A stretch of 64,000 nucleotides of DNA from contig BTPP01000003.1 in NCBI GenBank assembly GCA_037102815.1, positions 4,154,001 through 4,218,000 on the forward strand. Reading direction: 5' to 3'. A model generated the notes under the pieces. The model made no database searches. It worked only from the letters and a program-made list of their open reading frames with translations, and was not told where the DNA came from. A program made the position numbers and the translations under genes. This stretch comes from Neurospora intermedia (Eukaryota > Ascomycota > Sordariomycetes > Sordariales > Sordariaceae). This document shows, piece after piece, positions 13,501 to 25,600 of the stretch. Positions within the stretch are counted from its first letter, which is position 1. Each line of letters begins with the position of its first letter.

Positions 13501-16500
13501 CATTGAGCCGGTCCACGAGCCAGAGCCACCGGCACCTGAACCGATTCCCCTCAGCGTATCGGGCCTTGTTTCCGAGCAAGTTGAGCCTCGCGCTGACCCA
13601 GAGCCCGAGGTCCGCCCGCCGCCAACACTCAGTATACCAACCATCCTTGCCCAGGACATCAAGCCGGATGCTAATGTGTCAGCAACTGTTGACCTTGCCT
13701 TTTCGCATGTTCTCTCGGAACAAGTTGAACCGGTTGAAATACCAGTGGAGGCACCTACTGTGGTCACAGTGGTGGAGGCACCGAAGGAAATCAAAGAGAA
13801 GGCTCTGCCTGTCACCCTCGGCTTCTCGTCGATTGTATCAGAGGATTTGGAACCACGAGTCGAACCTACGCCCTTGCCGGCGCCGTTGTCACTCTCGCCT
13901 ATCAAGGCGGAAGTTTTGGAGCCCCGTCAGGAACCAGAAGAACCTTCACCGGCTCTTGCTGTTTCATCCATCCGGTCACACGACTTCGAGCCCGTTGAGC
14001 TCCCGCCTGTTCCCTTGCCAGCATTGTCGGTATCTTCAGTTCAGGCAAGCGTCATCGAGCCCATTGAGGAAGCACCCGCTGCTTTGCCGACGTTGTCGAT
14101 CTCCTCGCTCCAAGCGAACGATATTGAGCCTATCGAGGAACCGATTGCTCCCTTGCCAACACTGTCGGTCTCCTCAGTCCAAGCGAGTGACATTGAGCCT
14201 GTCGAAGAACCGCCTGCTCCTCTGCCTCCCTTGTCGGTCTCCTCAGTCCAAGCGAGTGACATTGAGCCTGTCGAAGAACCGCCTGCTCCTCTGCCTCCCT
14301 TGTCGGTATCCTCAGTCCAAGCAAGTGATATTGAGCCTGTCGAAGAACTGCCGGCTCCTCTGCCGCCACTGTCTATCTCATCAGTTCAGGCGAGTGACAT
14401 CCAACCTGTCGAGCTGCCAGCTACTCCCTTGCCACCGCTCTCCATCTCTTCAATCAAAGCGAGCGATATCGAGCCAGTTGAACGACCCATCGCCCCTCTA
14501 CCGGCGCTCTCACTCTCGTCGATGCAGGCGAATGACATTGAGCCCGAGGAAAGACCTTTGACACCACCCCCTGCTATGTCGGTTTCACAAATCCAGCTAT
14601 TGGATGTCGAACCAGAGAATGTTCCCGCTACTCTGCCGCCGACTCTCTCTGTTTCAGAAATGCTGGCGCAAGAGATCGAGCCTCTCGCCCTGGAGCCTGC
14701 TCTCAGCCTTCCTCCATCAATGGCTTTTGCTGACTGGCAGTCACTGGCTATCGAGCCTCCCTTGAATCGCAGTCCGAAGAGAAATGCTTTCATTATACCC
14801 AACGACTCACAAACCGACGCACCTGTTGAGGGAGGCCTCCCACGGTCTACTCCCGAGCAAAAGGCCGGCTCACAGCAGAAGGTACTATTGGCTACTGTGG
14901 ACCAGGAAGTGCAAACAGCACTGACCTCGGAGGCTATTGACATGCTTTTGATGTCAGGAACTCATCAGTCCCACACTCGTGAATTGGAGAGGTCAGAGTC
15001 GTCTTTGAGTACCGGCAGTGTCTCTACCATCAGGAGGCACCGGAGTTTCCAGGAGATCCCTGAAAGCATCGTTTCTTCAAAGGGCAAGATGGCAGATTAC
15101 AGTACTGCTGTTAACGAAGGAACAACGACTGTTAGGAGACCAAATAGCTCTGCTAGCAGCAGGGCTTTCATAACCGATGTTCCTCCCCTACCTTCTAACC
15201 ACAAGGAGGCTATTGAAGCTGCCAGAACTGGCTCCTCAAGTGGCAACCAACCAATGACTGGTCTCATGGGACCGCCTTTATTCTCGGCCTCTGCGCTCAG
15301 GAATCAAAGTCAGGGATTGCGACCGCGAACTCCCAATGGCGATACACGCCCTATGTCTCCCATGTCTTACGTATCTGGCCATGGCACGCCCACGCCCCGT
15401 GCCATGGACAGAGCTGGTTCCGCACATGGAACTATGGCTTCCAGTGTTCATTCACCGTCTCGCTTGACGCAGCATAGCCGCAAGTCATCAGTCTCCTCTT
15501 TTGTTTCTGAAATGGACACGCGGTTCCAAATGCAACAAAACGGCGACTTCGATCCACATGGGTTCGGCACGGGTACCGACCCTCGCATGATCCAGGCTAT
15601 TACCCAGACCATGATCGGTGAATATCTGTGGAAGTATACTCGCAAGGCTGGTCGTGGAGAGATGTCCGACAACCGGCATCGCAGATATTTCTGGGTTCAT
15701 CCTTACACACGAACCTTGTATTGGAGTGATCGTGACCCTTCAGCTGCGGGTCGCAGCGAATTGAGGGCGAAGAGCGTTCCTATCGAGGCTGTGCGGGTTG
15801 TGACGGATGATAATCCTATGCCTCCTGGTTTGCACCGCAAGAGTCTGGTGATCATCTCGCCCGGCAGGTCAGTCAAAATTACCTGTACAACGGGGCAGCG
15901 GCACGAAACATGGTTCAATGCACTCTCTTATCTGCTCCTTCGGACCAACGAAAACGGCCACGCAGACGCAGAGGAAATAGCCGGGCATATCACGAGAGAT
16001 GACATCAACGATTTCAACCCTCAATACTCGAGGCAAGCGCCAAGCGGCTCCCGTGGCGCACCTTCGCTGTCGTCCTACAACTCCAGGTCGCTTCGTGTTG
16101 ACTCGCCGGCCCTTGACATGTCAATGAATATTCCGACCCTTACGCCCAACAGGCAAAGCGCCCAGAATCGCCCATCCGTCGGCACTCTTAGTCGGATCAG
16201 TGGCTATTGGAAGGATAGCAAATTTGGCAGCATGAGAGGCACCAGGAGCGTTTCTGGTCGAGACACATCTCACGGCATCTACGAACAGAGTGAAGTCGAG
16301 GACAGCGCTGAGGATGTGAGACAAATGATTGAACAGCAAGACCGAGAAGCCGATCGCCTTGAGAACGTCAGAGCTTGTTGTGATGGTAAGTAGTCTCCGG
16401 TTATGTTATCAGGACGTTTTCGTGGTATGGTATGCTAACGTTTACATAGGGAAACATGATGTTGGCACGTTGACTAGTGGTTCTAAGCGCGGCCACAATC

Positions 16501-16610
16501 ACCGTACACACCATCACCATCACCATACACACAGAGGATCTTCGAGGGGACCTTCAAGAGGACCTAGTACTACACCATCACGGGCTGAAACCCTACGATC
16601 TGCGGCATGA
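10530..16610 (+). CDS. apsA: ApsA/Num1-type cell-cortex anchor with C-terminal PH domain
   Basis: Probable homologue of Aspergillus ApsA and yeast Num1, plasma-membrane proteins that capture dynein and microtubules for nuclear migration. Three exons, 10530-11006, 11057-16385 and 16450-16610, give 1988 residues; the second intron has a TGCTAAC branch site. The start is the first ATG before a conserved acidic, coiled-coil N-terminus. Coiled coil covers about residues 195-380. An acidic Ser/Thr-rich region follows. About 838-1394 is a Pro/Glu-rich array of roughly 23-residue repeats of the LSVSSVQASDIEPVEE type. The PH domain (about 1671-1795, with YLWKYTR...RRYFWVHP...TLYWSD) is the Mcp5/Num1 type that binds phosphoinositides. 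The tail has a run of six His and SRGPSRGP repeats. I assign the family from architecture and the PH domain; the repeats themselves are not alignable by eye to Num1. Confidence 0.85.
13090..14760 (+). repeat. Degenerate tandem repeats inside the apsA-like gene, with a 69-bp core
   Basis: The coding region holds about two dozen degenerate units of roughly 20-30 codons, each ending in an acidic IEP or VEP word. The core is exact in length: units start at 14162, 14231, 14300 and 14369, each 69 bases (23 codons). The units starting at 14162 and 14231 are almost identical. The period is a multiple of three, so copy-number change keeps the frame. Confidence 0.9.
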
Positions 16611-17967
16611 ACAGTTTTGCGAACTCCAGTTTCGTCGGATAGTCTCTAGCCGAAGGGTTACCGTTACCAAATCATAAATCAGATTGCCACCTTAATTGGC
16701 GACATTTTCTTCTTATCGATCGCTTCAGCCACCATTCTGCTTTTTACAAAACACCACCGACCATACACTACGGAGTTTATCATGACGTTGATGATCACTT
16801 CATCCACTGTTTTCTTACTTGTTTAGCCTGCGCTTCTGTCCAGAGACTCCTTGTGACCCATCATTGCATGGTGCCCTCGTGGGTTTTCTGCAAGTCGCTG
16901 CACCTTGTACTACCAAACTCGGGCTTTCTTCAGCTTCCTCGCTGTCTCTTATCTACTCATGTAGTCCTTTTTGGATTGGCTTAGGTTCTTGGGTTTGCGG
17001 GCGTTCTTTTCGTTCAGAAGCCGTGGACTTCTGCTATTCTTCGACAAATTGCTTGAAGGGATGAAACTGGATGTGGAAAAGAAAGAGTTGCGGGAAGAGG
17101 AGAACTGCAAAGGGAAAATTGTCTGCGTTACTGTTTTTCTGACTTCCCAAGGAGATGGGGGAATGGGAAGGAGATGGGGGTTTGGGGGAGGTTCAGTGGA
17201 ATAAGTTGAGGTACGGTTGTGCGAGCGATAGCTGAGACGCAGTATTTAATAGCAAGACATTTTGACTACACGCACTCTTATCCTCCTGCATCAGTGTGGT
17301 TGTGATAATGAAAGTTCAAACATAGGTAGACCTAACAAAACACATTACACCGTCTAAGCAGTAATTTTCTTGTAGAGGTTCAGAAGGGTAGATACCCAGG
17401 CAAGTACCATATTTGCTTGGATTGGTGACAATGTAAAAGTGTCAGGCGAAACCAAGATAAAAGGTAAGATGGGTGACACCTCACGAGTTGATGTACATAA
17501 TCATCAAAGTACCTCGATCGATCGAATATCACAAACGCGTATCACGTGTATGTGGGTTTGTTAGGTCGAGTTAAAAGAAACAGGTACCCAGTGTATTAGC
17601 ATCTGCTTTGCGAGCCAAGTCTTACCTGATTGGTTGGAATCCAGCTGAAAGATGAGGCAAACTTGTGCCAAGGATTTGTCAGCTGCATGCGGTCTGTTTC
17701 GGTCTGGGAGCTTCTGTTGAATATGACATAATCCACGGTATCGGCGATATCGATGGTTCTTATCAGGCAGATGATGGGTCGTTCGTTCACCACTTTACCC
17801 TTCCGTCGCGTCTCGCCTCGACCAAGATCCTGCACACAAGTCATACGAACCCTTCCGCCCGCCTCAAGCAACAAGCGTCAAATTTTTGATCATTCCTAAA
17901 ACCGTCAAAAACCCGTCAAATTCAGCGGACTTGTTATCCCTTCCCATACCGTCACCGGGACTTCACA
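16611..17967. other. Intergenic: apsA-like 3' region and cwc24 promoter
   Basis: This stretch lies between two genes on the same strand. The first part is T-rich and could be the 3' UTR. The rest is AT-richer spacer with no domain-bearing frame and no RNA gene that I can see. The small frames at 16819-17204 and 17596-17889 look like chance. Confidence 0.6.
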
Positions 17968-19271
17968 ATGGCGGACACCGAACAACCACCAACAGCACCA
18001 ACAGCACCCGAACCCACAACAGCGACCCCAACCGCCCCCATTGCTCCAGTCGCAATCTTCAAGAAGCGCGGCGCAAAGGGTAAAGCAAACCTGCGCAAAC
18101 GTCCAACCTCTCCTCCACCTGTAGCAAAAGACAGCGATGACGACTCCTCCGACTTCGAGTCCTCCGAGGACGAAGCAACAGGTCAGCGCATCAAGCGGAG
18201 GAAAAAGAACCACCACAGCGCAGCCGTCATGGCCTCGTCGCGAGACCACAACGCCAGTACCAACAGTGGGATGACAAAAGAGGAGCAGATTCGGAGCAAC
18301 ACCATCTACGAAGCCGACCGGGACGCTGCGTTAAGGCTGGACGCAACAAAGCAGGATGCTACGAAGGGCAGCAACTGGTTTGACGAGGACAACGAGAAGG
18401 AGGATTTGTCAGTGGGCAATCTGTTGGGGAGGACGCGGACCATGATGAAGACTAAGAAGAGAGTGGGAGGAGAGGATGATGCCGCCCAGAACTCGGAACG
18501 AGAACCGGACGGGACATACAGAGGCCTGGCGAACCAGGCGAGTTACATACAAAAGAATCCGAACGCACCGAATCGCAAGGTTGGGCCGATCAAGGCGCCG
18601 AGTAATATCAGGACGATTACTATTACTGATATGGCGCCCGATGTTTGTAAGGAGTGAGTAGTGTTTTCCGCCTTTCCCTCCCCCTTCTTTTCCGAATTGT
18701 GTGATCACAACTTCTTAGCTGCAACCCAAGCTAACCAATGCCCCAAAACAGCTACAAACAAACCGGTTTCTGCGGCTTCGGCGATAACTGCAAATTCCTC
18801 CACGCTCGCGAAGACTACGCACACGGGTGGCAACTCGACAAGGAATGGGAGAACGTGACCAAGGGCAAAAAGAACCTCCAGGGCACCGTCGTCGCCAGCG
18901 CCGACCGCCGTAACAAACCCAAGAACACTGCTGAAGAAGAAGAAGACGCCGAAGCAGCCGAAGAAGCTCTCCTAGAAAACATCCCCTTTGCGTGCATTAT
19001 TTGCCGCGGTCCCTATTCGAATTCCCCCGTCGTCACACGCTGCGGGCATTACTTCTGCGAGGCATGTGCGCTGAAAAGGTACCGGAAAGATCCGAGCTGT
19101 GCGGCGTGCGGGAGTGGGACGAACGGGGTATTCAATGCGGCGAAGAGGTTGGCGAAGCTGTTGGAGAAGAAGAAAGCGAGGGCAGAGAGGTTGAGGAGGG
19201 AGGCGAGGGAGAGGGGAGAGGAGGTTAGTGAGGAGGAGGATGAAGGGGAGGGCGAGGAGGGGAGTAATTGA
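17968..19271 (+). CDS. cwc24: Pre-mRNA-splicing factor Cwc24 (CCCH zinc finger plus RING)
   Basis: Spliceosome-associated protein that acts around the first catalytic step. Exons 17968-18653 and 18752-19271 give 401 residues. The intron uses a GTGAGT donor, an AAGCTAACC branch region and an acceptor CAG at 18749-18751; it splits the Asp codon inside the conserved word CKDYKQTGFCGFGDNC. That word forms the CCCH zinc finger (from Cys227 to the His of FLH). A C3HC4 RING runs from about residue 310 to 349 (CIICRGPY...CGHYFCEAC...CAAC). The N-terminal half is disordered, with acidic and basic patches, and the tail is Glu/Lys/Arg-rich. Domain order and spacing match Cwc24/RNF113. RING proteins of this type can have E3 activity, but nothing here tests that. 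Confidence 0.93.
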
Positions 19272-19682
19272 GAATGAAATGGCAGTGGTGTGGGACGAAG
19301 GAAAGGTGATGATGCAGAGAGGGAGTGGGAGATAGACGACGTAGGGACAGCCAGCCAAATAATTGCGGCTTGTTACAGGGAGGTCTTGATAACACCAGGC
19401 GTTGTAAGCATACACAAGGTTCTGGTTTGATGACCTTTGGACCAGCTCAAGCAGTTTTAAACTGAATCATATGGCTGTTTACAAAACTCGACGCCATTTT
19501 TCTGTTGCATGCGAACAGGACCGGTTCTGGTGGAACACGGGCAAGTCTGGAGTATCTCAAAAAGGGACAATCCACTTCTGGTCCCAGCATTCAGCATGTG
19601 GCTGAAAAGTCGGAGAAACAGAAAAAAAAGGGAAGAAAAAAAGGATTCGTGGTGTCCTAGTAATCCAGGACATCGGGAATTG
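19272..19682. other. Intergenic: cwc24 3' region and downstream side of tRNA-Lys
   Basis: Convergent spacer. On the minus strand the first T-run after the tRNA is seven T at 19642-19636, with eight T at 19629-19622. Either could end RNA polymerase III transcription, though the nearer one is about 41 bases past the tRNA. Nothing else is recognisable. Confidence 0.6.
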
Positions 19683-19755
19683 AGCCCGACGTGGGGGTCG
19701 AACCCACAACCTTGAGATTAAGAGTCTCACGCTCTACCGATTGAGCTAGCCGGGC
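19683..19755 (-). tRNA. tRNA-Lys (anticodon CTT)
   Basis: A 73-base intronless tRNA on the minus strand. The acceptor arms GCCCGGC and GTCGGGC pair over seven positions with one G-T. The D stem is GCTC/GAGC. The anticodon stem TGAGA/TCTCA encloses loop CTCTTAA, giving anticodon CTT (19722-19720), which reads AAG. The T stem is GTGGG/CCCAC with loop TTCGACC. The discriminator base is T at 19683, and CCA is not encoded, as expected for a nuclear tRNA. Confidence 0.96.
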
Positions 19756-20085
19756 GGTTGTTAACCGCCTTGGGATGTTGAAGGATACACTTGAGTCATG
19801 CATAGATATAGTACTAATGAAGAAGCCCTGTACTTTCCATTGTGAAAAACATTAGTGTTTATTCTAAATACTGTCAACAGCGACTTCCAGGGTCGAGTAT
19901 TGTTGTTCCTCTTGAACCAGCCAGCCAAATTATCAATTCCGCAGTACTCCATATCCCATAATGCCCCATTACCCAACCCCATACCTGCCCGCGTTGAAGA
20001 GGTTAACAAAAAAGGAGAAAATGCTACCAGGGGCCCCAGTTGATGTCGAACGAGGTCAATAACACGATGTTTGCTGCGGTCTGAC
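19756..20085. other. Intergenic: tRNA-Lys upstream and atg3 3' region
   Basis: About 330 bases upstream of the tRNA (minus strand) and downstream of the atg3 stop. It should hold the atg3 3' UTR. No frame or RNA fold stands out. Confidence 0.55.
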
Positions 20086-21269
20086 TTAAACACCCATGGT
20101 AAAGTCGTGCTCGATTCCAGGGGTAACACTGGCAATGAACTATGAGAGAAAATATCAGCATGTGCACAGCACTGTATCCGGGTAAACAGCTGATAGACAA
20201 ACCTTCAAAAAGACCACCAGGTATTGATCCACACGAATGGCCACCTCCTGGTCGGCGACGTCATGTGGAACCTCCTCCCACTCGGCATCTTCGCCGGGAG
20301 CAGCCTCGACGGCATTCGCATGCGCCCCGCTGACGTCCAACTTGTTGATCTCATCCACGAGACCCTCCATCCCCTGTTCGCTTCCCGAACCCTGGCCGGC
20401 TTTCATCTTCTCACGGCGGAGCTTGAGAGCGGCATCAGCCCGATCCAACAACGTCTTCATGACGGAGGCGTGACGGCAGGGGTGCACACTGGCCATCTTG
20501 ACGCTGTGAGAGAAGAACGGAAAGTCTTCGAGTGTTACTGTCTTATCTTTGTAGTCGCCAACGATATCCTCCATCATCAGATGAGGGGGGAGCGGTTGCC
20601 CATTGGAGAGATAGCCTGACATATACATGCGTGGGCACTTGTAGGCGTTGGCGTAGGTAATGTAGAGGGTGTAGGTGCGCTTCCCACTGTAGGTAAGAGG
20701 CGGTCAAGTCAGCATATGTTCAAGTGGTGTCTCATAACTACTAGGGACGTGGAGACGTTATCTTGCCTGTTCGAGTTATCGCCCTCAGCCCGGATGATGG
20801 CCTCGTCGTCATCGTCGTCTTCCATGTCCGGAATGTCGTCCTCATCCACAACCTCTCTATCGCCGACGTTGCCGGCATCATCGACGGTGCGTACCTCTCG
20901 TACCCTGAGGGGCTGTGAGCTGGTCATGCTGCCGGTCCGCAACCAGCCGTCATCGTCGGCACCACCCTTGTTGCCCTCCACGAGGGCCTCCTCATGGCCC
21001 GCATCGCCAGCAAAGTCATCGTTCAAGCGTCGATGACACGGAACATGTCGTGTAACGAGAAATTGCTTTCCGGGTGGCAGAAATGGGAGGCGCTTGCTAG
21101 GTGAATCGGCATCGGCCCATGACCACGAAGGAAACTTGAAGGTGAGGTAGTCACCGGCGGCCACGAACTCTTCTGGCGTGATCTGTCCTGTGTTGCGGAA
21201 TGTCGAGGTATGGCTGACAGGCGTGTACTTGTCGAGCAGGGTGGCCGCAGTTGATCTGAGGAAGTTCAT
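20086..21269 (-). CDS. atg3: Autophagy E2-like conjugating enzyme Atg3
   Basis: Atg3 receives Atg8 from Atg7 and passes it to phosphatidylethanolamine during autophagosome growth. Three minus-strand exons, 21269-20767, 20686-20203 and 20139-20086, give 346 residues, the normal size. The N-terminus ([18 protein letters not shown]) forms the membrane-sensing helix. The catalytic cysteine is Cys238 in the HPC motif (VHPCRHAS). An acidic flexible region ([16 protein letters not shown] type) precedes it, and the C-terminus ends [12 protein letters not shown]. Intron 1 (20766-20687) is GC-AG: the donor reads CAG|GCAAGA, and only this junction rejoins [11 protein letters not shown] in frame. Intron 2 (20202-20140) is GT-AG. 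The gene shares a 1.4 kb divergent promoter region with sla2. Confidence 0.95.
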
Positions 21270-22660
21270 CTTGAAATCCGTCGGATCGATACAAAATAAA
21301 GATGTTGTCGCAGGTAAGTCGATGAACGGGGAGGTTGATGGCGACTTGGACTATTGGAAGCCCTCCTGACTGTAAAGATGTTTGGTGTAGGTTGTCAAAC
21401 GGGTTATGGGGGGACAGGTAAAAGGTGGGGTGGGGTATGTCTTCGTCGCTTGCACTGGCGGTCGCGATAAGGTCGGGTTGAACTCGATCGGTGCTAAGGG
21501 GTGATTGTGTTTGACGGTTGTGCGATGGAAGAAAGAGAGAAGGATGAAATTTGATCAGATAAGTCGAGAATAGAGCACACTACAGTATACTACCAAACAG
21601 AAGCCCGTGACGCGAACGACACAAGCAGCACTTGCAGAATGAGGCTGCCACCGACACCCAACGTCAAGTGACGAACACTGGGGAAGCCCGTGATAGTGAC
21701 TGGGCAGGGGTATGATATGGATGACGGGATGGCGCCAAGCTTGCGCAACACGCCCGTGTCCTGGCTGTCGCTGTTCAATGAGGTCGGGTGCCTGGAGTGA
21801 AGGTGCGGGGGCCTGTCCGATAAAGCGCAGCGTTCACCCAGCGGTCTGCCCTTCCTTGCGAGGGAGACCTTTCAGTGTAGAAAGTGTACCTTAGGTACCT
21901 CTAGGTGAGATACCTCTAGGTTACCCATCAAGGTGCAATCTCGTGTATGTAGGTATCTACTCTATCCGTAGGTACCTCTGTACCGGCGAGACTGCCTAGG
22001 GGTAGAGGTACCTGTCAATAGAGACTCTGAGGTGGGTACCTCCGCGGGGTCTCAGATGGCTGGATGGATCATGCGGTTCGATGCATCCCGTCCAAGTGGT
22101 ACGCAGTCCCGTCTCCAGGTACAATATGAAGTTACCTGGGCTACCGCAGGCGGCCAGCGGGTAAGGGGCATTCATAGGGAGTCAAATGACGGCCTGGTCT
22201 TTAATGAAACTCAAATTAGCGGGCCATCAATCGGGTCCTCACTGCAATGTCCCCCACTGAAGCCTCCGGTATTTCCATTGGCCACGATTGCCAAGGCGAG
22301 ATGCTGGGAGCTGCGAGACCGTAGGTGGCTGTACCCAGACGCCGTACGACCTTCCTCCTGTTTCTTCTTTACCCGCAGGTGTCATAGCTCACTTCCTGTT
22401 GGCCCAAGTGGAAAGGCTGACGACGACGACGGCGCCGACGACAACAAGATTCGTCGCCGCGTGATATTCTCGAGTTCTGCTCATCTATTGCTCAGTTTGG
22501 ACTGCTCCTCGTTCTTTAATTGAAGCACCCACCAAGCCGTGCGCCCCAACCCTTTGCCAGAACGGGTCGCTATCGCAGTCACAATAACTTGCCAACTGCC
22601 AACTCCATCTATACCTAATATAATCATTCCAAAGACACGGCATCCCTTTGACTGCCCAAC
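21270..22660. promoter_or_regulatory. Divergent promoter region of atg3 and sla2
   Basis: Both neighbours are transcribed away from this 1.4 kb spacer, so it must carry both promoters. Its most visible content is a cluster of TAGGTACCT/CCTCTAGG words at 21886-22042. I cannot place a TATA box or transcription start reliably. Confidence 0.6.
21886..22042. repeat. Cluster of TAGGTACCT / CCTCTAGG words
   Basis: Within about 160 bases the words TTAGGTACCTCTAGG, TACCTCTAGG, GTAGGTACCTCTG, CCTAGGGG, AGAGGTACCTG and GTGGGTACCTCC follow one another, on both strands because the cores GGTACC and CCTAGG are palindromes. It lies in the atg3/sla2 divergent spacer. Confidence 0.7.
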
Positions 22661-25600
22661 ATGGCGACCATACGGAGTCTCGATCATACCAAGTGCGTTT
22701 GCCCATATCATACTTCCCAGATGGCTAGCGAGGCGCATGTATACTGACCGATACTGCCGCTGCACAGATCCGAAGCCGAACTGGCCATCAACATCCGAAA
22801 GGCCACCAGCGCCGAAGAGTCTGCCCCGAAACGCAAGCATGTTCGAAGTTGTATCGTTTACACATGGGACCACAAGTCTTCCCAATCCTTCTGGGCAGGC
22901 ATGAAGGTTCAGCCTATCATGGCCGATGAGGTCCAGACTTTCAAGGCCCTCATCACCATTCACAAGGTCTTACAGGAGGGCCACCCGGCGACACTGAGAG
23001 AGGCCATGGCAAACCGCGGTTGGATTGACAGTCTGAACCGCGGCATGGGCGGCGAAGGTATGCGTGGATATGGGCCCTTGATCAAGGAATACGTTTATTA
23101 TCTCCTTGCCAAGCTTTCGTTTCACCAACAGCACCCCGAGTTCAACGGCACGTTCGAGTACGAGGAATACATCAGTCTCAAGGCCATCAACGATCCGAAC
23201 GAGGGTTACGAAACCATTACCGACCTCATGACGCTGCAGGATAAAATTGACCAGTTCCAGAAGCTCATCTTCTCTCACTTCCGGAACGTCGGCAACAACG
23301 AGTGCAGGATATCTGCCCTCGTCCCCCTCGTCACCGAAAGCTATGGCATCTACAAGTTCATCACCAGCATGTTGCGCGCCATGCACTCATCTACTGGCGA
23401 CGCCGAGGCGCTGGAACCGTTGCGCGGAAGATACGATGCCCAGCATTACCGACTGGTCAAGTTTTACTACGAGTGCTCAAACCTCCGCTATCTCACCAGT
23501 CTGATCACGATTCCCAAGCTTCCCCAGGATCCGCCCAACCTCCTGGCCGAGGATGAGAATGCACCTGCTTTGCCTGCTCGGCCAAAGCACGAAATCGAAA
23601 AGCGCCCGACACCTCCGCCCCCAGCACCGAAATCCGAAGAGCCCGATGACATGGCCGAGTTCTGGAAGAATGAGCTTGACAGGCAGAACCGGGAATACGA
23701 GGAGCAGCAGCGGGTTTTGGAAGCACAGCAGCAGCAGGCGTTGCTAGCGCAGCAGCAAGCACAACTACAAGCGCAACGCGATTTCGAAGAACAGCAACGG
23801 CGGTTGATGGAGCAACAGCAAAGGGAACAAGAGGCCTTGATGGCCCAGCAGACACAATGGCAGACTCAAGGGCGGCTTGCTGAGCTTGAACAGGAGAATC
23901 TGAATGCCCGGGCCCAGTACGAGCGGGATCAACTAATGCTTCAGCAGTACGACCAAAGGGTCAAGGCTCTAGAAAGCGAGTTGCAACAAATCCAGGGTAA
24001 CTACGGGCAGCAAATAAACAGCCGAGACGACCAAATCCGTGCTCTACAAGAACAACTCAACACTTGGAGGACAAAGTATGAAGCGCTTGCGAAGCTCTAT
24101 TCCCAGCTTCGCCACGAGCATCTCGATCTCCTCCAAAAGTTCAAGACGGTACAGCTGAAAGCGGCTTCCGCTCAGGAAGCGATTGAGAAGCGGGAGAAGC
24201 TTGAGCGTGAGATCAAGACCAAGAACTTGGAGCTGGCAGACATGATTCGTGAGCGCGATCGTGCTCTTCATGAAAAGGACAGGCTGCAAGGCTCGAATAA
24301 GGACGAGGTTGAGAAGCTCAAGAGGGAGTTACGGATGGCCTTGGACCGCGCCGATAATCTGGAGCGCAGCAAGGGCAACGAGCTTTCTACAATGCTTTCC
24401 AAGTACAACCGCGAGATGGCCGATCTGGAGGAAGCTTTGCGTATCAAGTCACGAGCACTGGAAGAGGCCCAAGCCAAGCTACGGGATGGAAGCTCGGATC
24501 TTGAAGCGCTGCTTCGCGAGAAGGAGGAGGAACTCGAGGTATACAAAGCTGGCATGGACCAGACACTGATCGAGCTCAATGAGCTCAGGAACAACCAGGG
24601 TGTCTCCGATTCAGCCCTTGACGGCCAGCTGGACGCTTTGATCCTCTCCCAGCTGGAGAAGGTCAACGAGATTATCGACTCTGTGCTTCAAGCTAGCGTT
24701 CAGCGTGTTGATGATGCCATGTATGAGCTCGATTCTGACATGCAAGCCGGAAACCAGAACGCCTCGCCTTCCTATGTCCTCTCGCAGATTGAGAAGGCGT
24801 CTGCGAGTGCCACGGAGTTCGCTACCGCTTTCAACGTCTTCATCGCCGATGGTCCCAGCAGCAGTCCGGCGGAGCTGATCAAGAACGCCAACGTTTTCGC
24901 TGGCGCCATCGCCGATGTGTGCAGCAACACCAAGGGTCTCGTTCGCCTCGCTACTGACGAGAAGAAGGGAGACTCTTTGATCAACGGTGCTCGCTCATCT
25001 GCCCATTCGACAGTCAAGTTCTTCCGTGGTCTGTTGAGCTTCCGCCTTGAGGGCATGGATCCCCTTCAGAAGACCGACGTTGTCATCAACAGCAATAACG
25101 ACGTCCAGATCAACCTGCAAAAGCTGAACAAGCTTGTCGAGACCTTCGCTCCTGGCTTTGGCCAGCTCGCTAACAAGGGTGACCTTGGCGACATCGTCGA
25201 TCAAGAACTCAGCAGGGCGGCCGATGCCATTGCTGCTGCCGTTGCCCGTTTGCAGAAGCTCAAGAACAAGCCTCGCGATGGATATACTACCTACGAACTC
25301 AAGGTCCACGACTCAATCCTCGATGCCGCCATGGCCATTACTACCGCTATCGCGCAGCTCATCAAGGCTGCCACCGCTACACAGCAGGAGATTGTGCAAG
25401 CTGGTCGTGGCTCGTCTTCGCGCACCGCCTTCTACAAGAAGAACAACAGATGGACCGAGGGTCTCATTTCCGCCGCCAAGGCTGTTGCCAACTCTACCAG
25501 CACTCTCATCGAGACTGCTGACGGTGTTCTTTCCAACCGCAACAGCCCTGAGCAGCTCATCGTTGCATCTAATAATGTTGCGGCCTCCACCGCCCAGCTC

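Noticed and set aside
13503-14561. 352-codon plus-strand frame rich in Ser, Arg and Leu
   Set aside because: Alternative-frame shadow of the in-frame tandem repeats of the ApsA-like gene; repetition keeps stops out.
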